Source: CAYUIS01 sp964444825
GTDB lineage: Bacteria; Chloroflexota; Anaerolineae; B4-G1
Length of the DNA stretch: 7,262 nt
Assembly: GCA_964444825.1 (NCBI GenBank)
Contig: CAYUIS010000193.1
Location: 1-7,262, forward strand
Reading direction: 5' to 3'
Shown here: positions 5,412-7,262 of the stretch, piece by piece
Position numbering within the stretch: position 1 is the stretch's first letter
How the letters are laid out: every line of letters begins with the position of its first letter
The notes under the pieces: generated by a model
What the model was told of the DNA's origin: nothing
Seen by the model: the letters and a program-made list of their open reading frames with translations, nothing else
Database searches by the model: none
Translations under genes and position numbers: made by a program

Positions 5412-6584
5412 CTACTTGTCCGCCAGTGCCACCACGCCGGGTAGCGCTTGGCCTTCCAGGAACTCGAGGCTGGCGCCGCCGCCCGTGGATACGTGCGTCA
5501 TCCTGTCCACCAGTCCTGCCTGGCGCACAGCCGCCGCCGAGTCGCCGCCGCCGATGATGGTCACTGCGTCTAGATTAGCGAGTATCTCGGCCACCGCAAA
5601 GGTCCCCCGCGCAAAGTTTTCCATCTCGAACACCCCCAAGGGACCGTTCCAGACGACGGTTTTGGCCCCGCCCAGGGCCGACTCAAAGGTCGGCACCGTC
5701 TTGGGGCCGATATCGAGAATACGCCACCCGGCGGTGACCTCGTTGGGGGCCACGACGCGGGTGTTGGCGTCGTTGTCGAAGGCATCGGCGATCACCACAT
5801 CCACCGGGAGGATCAACTGCCCTGGGGCGCCCTTGAGGAGCGATTGGGCAACCGATACCGCCTCTTCCTCTATCAGGCTGTCGCCCACCTCAAAGCCCAT
5901 AGCTTTGAAAAAGGTGTTAGCCATTCCCCCGCCGATCAGCAATCGGTCGCACTGTTTCAACAGGTTCTCGATAACGCCTACCTTGTCAGAGACCTTGGCG
6001 CCGCCCAGAATGGCGACATAGGGATGCTCCGGGTTCTGCACTGCCTGGCCGAGGAACTCGAGCTCCTTCTCCATCAAGAAACCGGCCACGGCCAGCAGAT
6101 AGTGCGTCACGCCCTCGGTGGAGGCGTGGGCGCGATGGGCTGAGCCGAAAGCGTCGTTCACGTAGACGTCGGCCAGTGCGGCCAGTTGTCGGGCGAATTC
6201 GGGATCGTTCTTTGTCTCTTCCGGGTGGAAACGGGTGTTCTCCAGCAGGATGACGTCGCCGGCTTGCGTAGCCTGAACGGCTGTCTCGACCTCCGGTCCC
6301 ACGCAGTCGTCAAGCTTGCTCACCGGGTGATCCAGCAGCTCCGACAGGCGCACTGCCACCGGGTCCATCTTGAGCTCCGGCACGACCTTGCCCTTGGGCC
6401 GGCCCAGGTGCGAGCACAGGATCAACGCTGCGCCTTGATCCAGTAGGTAGTTTAGGGTGGGCAGAGCAGCTCGAATACGGGTGTCATCCGATACGGCCCC
6501 TTCCTTCAGCGGCACGTTAAAGTCCACCCGCACCAGTACCCGCTTGCCGCCCACGTCGATATCACGGACGGTTTTTTTGTTCAT
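5412..6584 (-). CDS. pgk: Phosphoglycerate kinase
   Basis: Transfers phosphate from 1,3-bisphosphoglycerate to ADP, the first ATP-forming step of lower glycolysis; cytosolic. The 390 residues fit the bacterial norm. Landmarks from the chosen start: RVDFNVP (19-25), SHLGRPKG (58-65), NDAFGSAHRAHAST (143-156), ILGGAKVSDKV (192-202), the nucleotide-site GPLGVFE (314-320), GGGDSAAAV (345-353) and STGGGASLEFLEG (366-378). An upstream in-frame ATG at 6620 would add twelve residues, but the ATG at 6584 has Shine-Dalgarno AAGGA six bases away and matches family N-termini (MNKKTVRDIDV). It lies between gap and tpiA; the Shine-Dalgarno is partly inside a small hairpin. Confidence 0.97.
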   Translation of the reverse strand: MNKKTVRDIDVGGKRVLVRVDFNVPLKEGAVSDDTRIRAALPTLNYLLDQGAALILCSHLGRPKGKVVPELKMDPVAVRLSELLDHPVSKLDDCVGPEVETAVQATQAGDVILLENTRFHPEETKNDPEFARQLAALADVYVNDAFGSAHRAHASTEGVTHYLLAVAGFLMEKELEFLGQAVQNPEHPYVAILGGAKVSDKVGVIENLLKQCDRLLIGGGMANTFFKAMGFEVGDSLIEEEAVSVAQSLLKGAPGQLILPVDVVIADAFDNDANTRVVAPNEVTAGWRILDIGPKTVPTFESALGGAKTVVWNGPLGVFEMENFARGTFAVAEILANLDAVTIIGGGDSAAAVRQAGLVDRMTHVSTGGGASLEFLEGQALPGVVALADK

Positions 6585-6590
6585 TATTTT

Positions 6591-6606
6591 TCCTTGGGGA
6601 ACAAGG
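6591..6606 (-). promoter_or_regulatory. pgk ribosome binding site within a hairpin
   Basis: In the transcript, CCUUG (complement of 6602-6606) can pair with CAAGG (complement of 6592-6596) across a five-base UUCCC loop. The pgk Shine-Dalgarno AAGGA (complement of 6591-6595) has four of its five bases in this stem. This could reduce ribosome access unless the upstream arm is melted or paired elsewhere. The five-bp stem is short, so the effect may be modest. Confidence 0.5.
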
Positions 6607-6694
6607 TCACAGGCAGACAAGTGTCCTCATATTGGCCGTGGGGGCCCGGCGTCGCTCTCGGTCCGCTCACTTGGTTCCTTGTCTACCTGTGTCC
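6605..6694 (-). repeat. Long imperfect inverted repeat in the gap-pgk spacer
   Basis: Arms 6605-6621 (GGTCACAGGCAGACAAG) and 6678-6694 are inverted copies with 15 of 17 identical bases. In the minus-strand RNA one of the two differences becomes a G-U pair, leaving 16 of 17 paired with a single A-A mismatch. The 56-base loop is GC-rich, containing GGGGGCCC. There is no T run after it, so it does not look like a simple intrinsic terminator; a processing, stability or attenuation role between gap and pgk is inferred. Nothing codes in this 119-bp spacer. Confidence 0.7.
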
Positions 6695-6703
6695 CTTCGC
6701 TCT

Positions 6704-7262
6704 CTACAGGCCCTTATCCACCATCAACTTGGCCAGGTCGCACAGGCGCACCGAGTAGGCCCACTCGTTGTCGTACCAGCTCACCACTTTGACCATCGTG
6801 CCCGCTATCGTCATCGTTAAAAGGCCGTCCACGATGCTGGAACGCGGGTCCCCCTTATAGTCCATAGAGACCAGGGGTTCCTCGGAGTAGCCCAGGATAC
6901 CCTTCATCGGTCCCTCAGCGGCGGCTTTGAAGGCCGCGTTGACCTCTTCGGCGGTGGTTTCCTTCTCTACCTCGGCCACAAAATCCACGATGGAGACGGT
7001 GGGAGTGGGAACACGCAGGGCAAAGCCGTCGAACTTGCCCTTCAGCTCTGGGATGACCAATGCCAGCGCCTTGGCCGCTCCGGTGGAGGTGGGGATAATG
7101 TTCAACGCTGCCGCCCGTGCTCGCCTCAGGTCGCTGTGCCCCAGGTCCAGGACTCGTTGGTCGCCGGTGTAGGAGTGGATGGTGGTCATCAATCCCTTGA
7201 CGATGCCAAAGTTGTCAAAGACGACCTTGGCCGGCGGGGCGAGGCAGTTGGTGGTGCAGGAG
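6704..7262 (-). CDS. gap: Glyceraldehyde-3-phosphate dehydrogenase (3' part only)
   Basis: Oxidises and phosphorylates glyceraldehyde-3-phosphate to 1,3-bisphosphoglycerate with NAD(P)+; cytosolic. The gene runs off the window at 7262, so only the last 185 of about 335 residues are seen; the N-terminal nucleotide-binding domain and the start lie outside. The fragment opens with the active-site SCTTNC, whose first Cys is the catalytic nucleophile, then HSYTGDQ with the catalytic His, NIIPTSTGAAKA, ALRVPTPTVSIVDF, and near the end WYDNEWAYSVRLCDL, all classical for the family. The reading is open from the edge to the stop with no frameshift. Coenzyme preference cannot be judged without the N-terminus. 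It is the upstream neighbour of pgk, separated by 119 bp of structured spacer. Confidence 0.97.
   Translation of the reverse strand, partial: SCTTNCLAPPAKVVFDNFGIVKGLMTTIHSYTGDQRVLDLGHSDLRRARAAALNIIPTSTGAAKALALVIPELKGKFDGFALRVPTPTVSIVDFVAEVEKETTAEEVNAAFKAAAEGPMKGILGYSEEPLVSMDYKGDPRSSIVDGLLTMTIAGTMVKVVSWYDNEWAYSVRLCDLAKLMVDKGL

Noticed and set aside
5206..6021. Open frame of 271 codons on the plus strand opposite tpiA and pgk
   Set aside because: Antisense to two intact conserved genes; Ser/Pro/Ala-rich shadow translation with no recognisable motif.

Overview
The window is ordinary bacterial chromosome of fairly high GC, most likely from a member of the Chloroflexota (Anaerolineae-like). That assignment is an inference from the look of the proteins, the gap-pgk-tpiA order and the upp / MraY-family gene pair; no rRNA or other phylogenetic marker is present to prove it. 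Most of the sequence is housekeeping. The less ordinary content sits in the intergenic stretches.

Layout. Minus strand, 50-1335: ruvB (Holliday-junction branch-migration motor) followed by a small DUF2905 membrane protein whose GTG start overlaps the ruvB stop. 1336-1645: a divergent promoter region with a TATAAT -10 box for ruvB on one side and a near-consensus sigma-70 promoter for upp on the other. Between them lies a 151-bp palindrome-rich insert bounded by an 11-bp direct repeat, interpreted as a MITE-like element. Plus strand, 1646-3348: upp (uracil phosphoribosyltransferase) and a MraY/WecA/TagO-family polyprenyl-phosphate sugar-phosphate transferase with two changed active-site-region residues. 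Minus strand, 3458-4216: an M50-type (site-2-protease-like) membrane metalloprotease, convergent with the preceding gene. 4217-4637: no intact gene, but a 302-bp remnant with inverted terminal repeats of the CGCAGAY type, holding a broken GxxExxY-family (PDDEXK_3) gene. Minus strand, 4638-7262: tpiA, pgk and the 3' part of gap, a lower-glycolysis operon transcribed gap to pgk to tpiA.

How the genes work together. gap, pgk and tpiA encode three enzymes around glyceraldehyde-3-phosphate and 1,3-bisphosphoglycerate; pgk and tpiA are tightly packed (9 bp apart), while a 119-bp spacer between gap and pgk carries a long inverted repeat and a hairpin covering the pgk ribosome-binding site, suggesting post-transcriptional adjustment. 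upp salvages uracil to UMP, which feeds UDP-sugar pools that the next gene's product probably uses, so the pairing makes metabolic sense, although a functional link is only inferred. RuvB acts in recombination and repair; the role of the coupled DUF2905 protein is unknown. I see no CRISPR array, tRNA, rRNA or complete defence system here.
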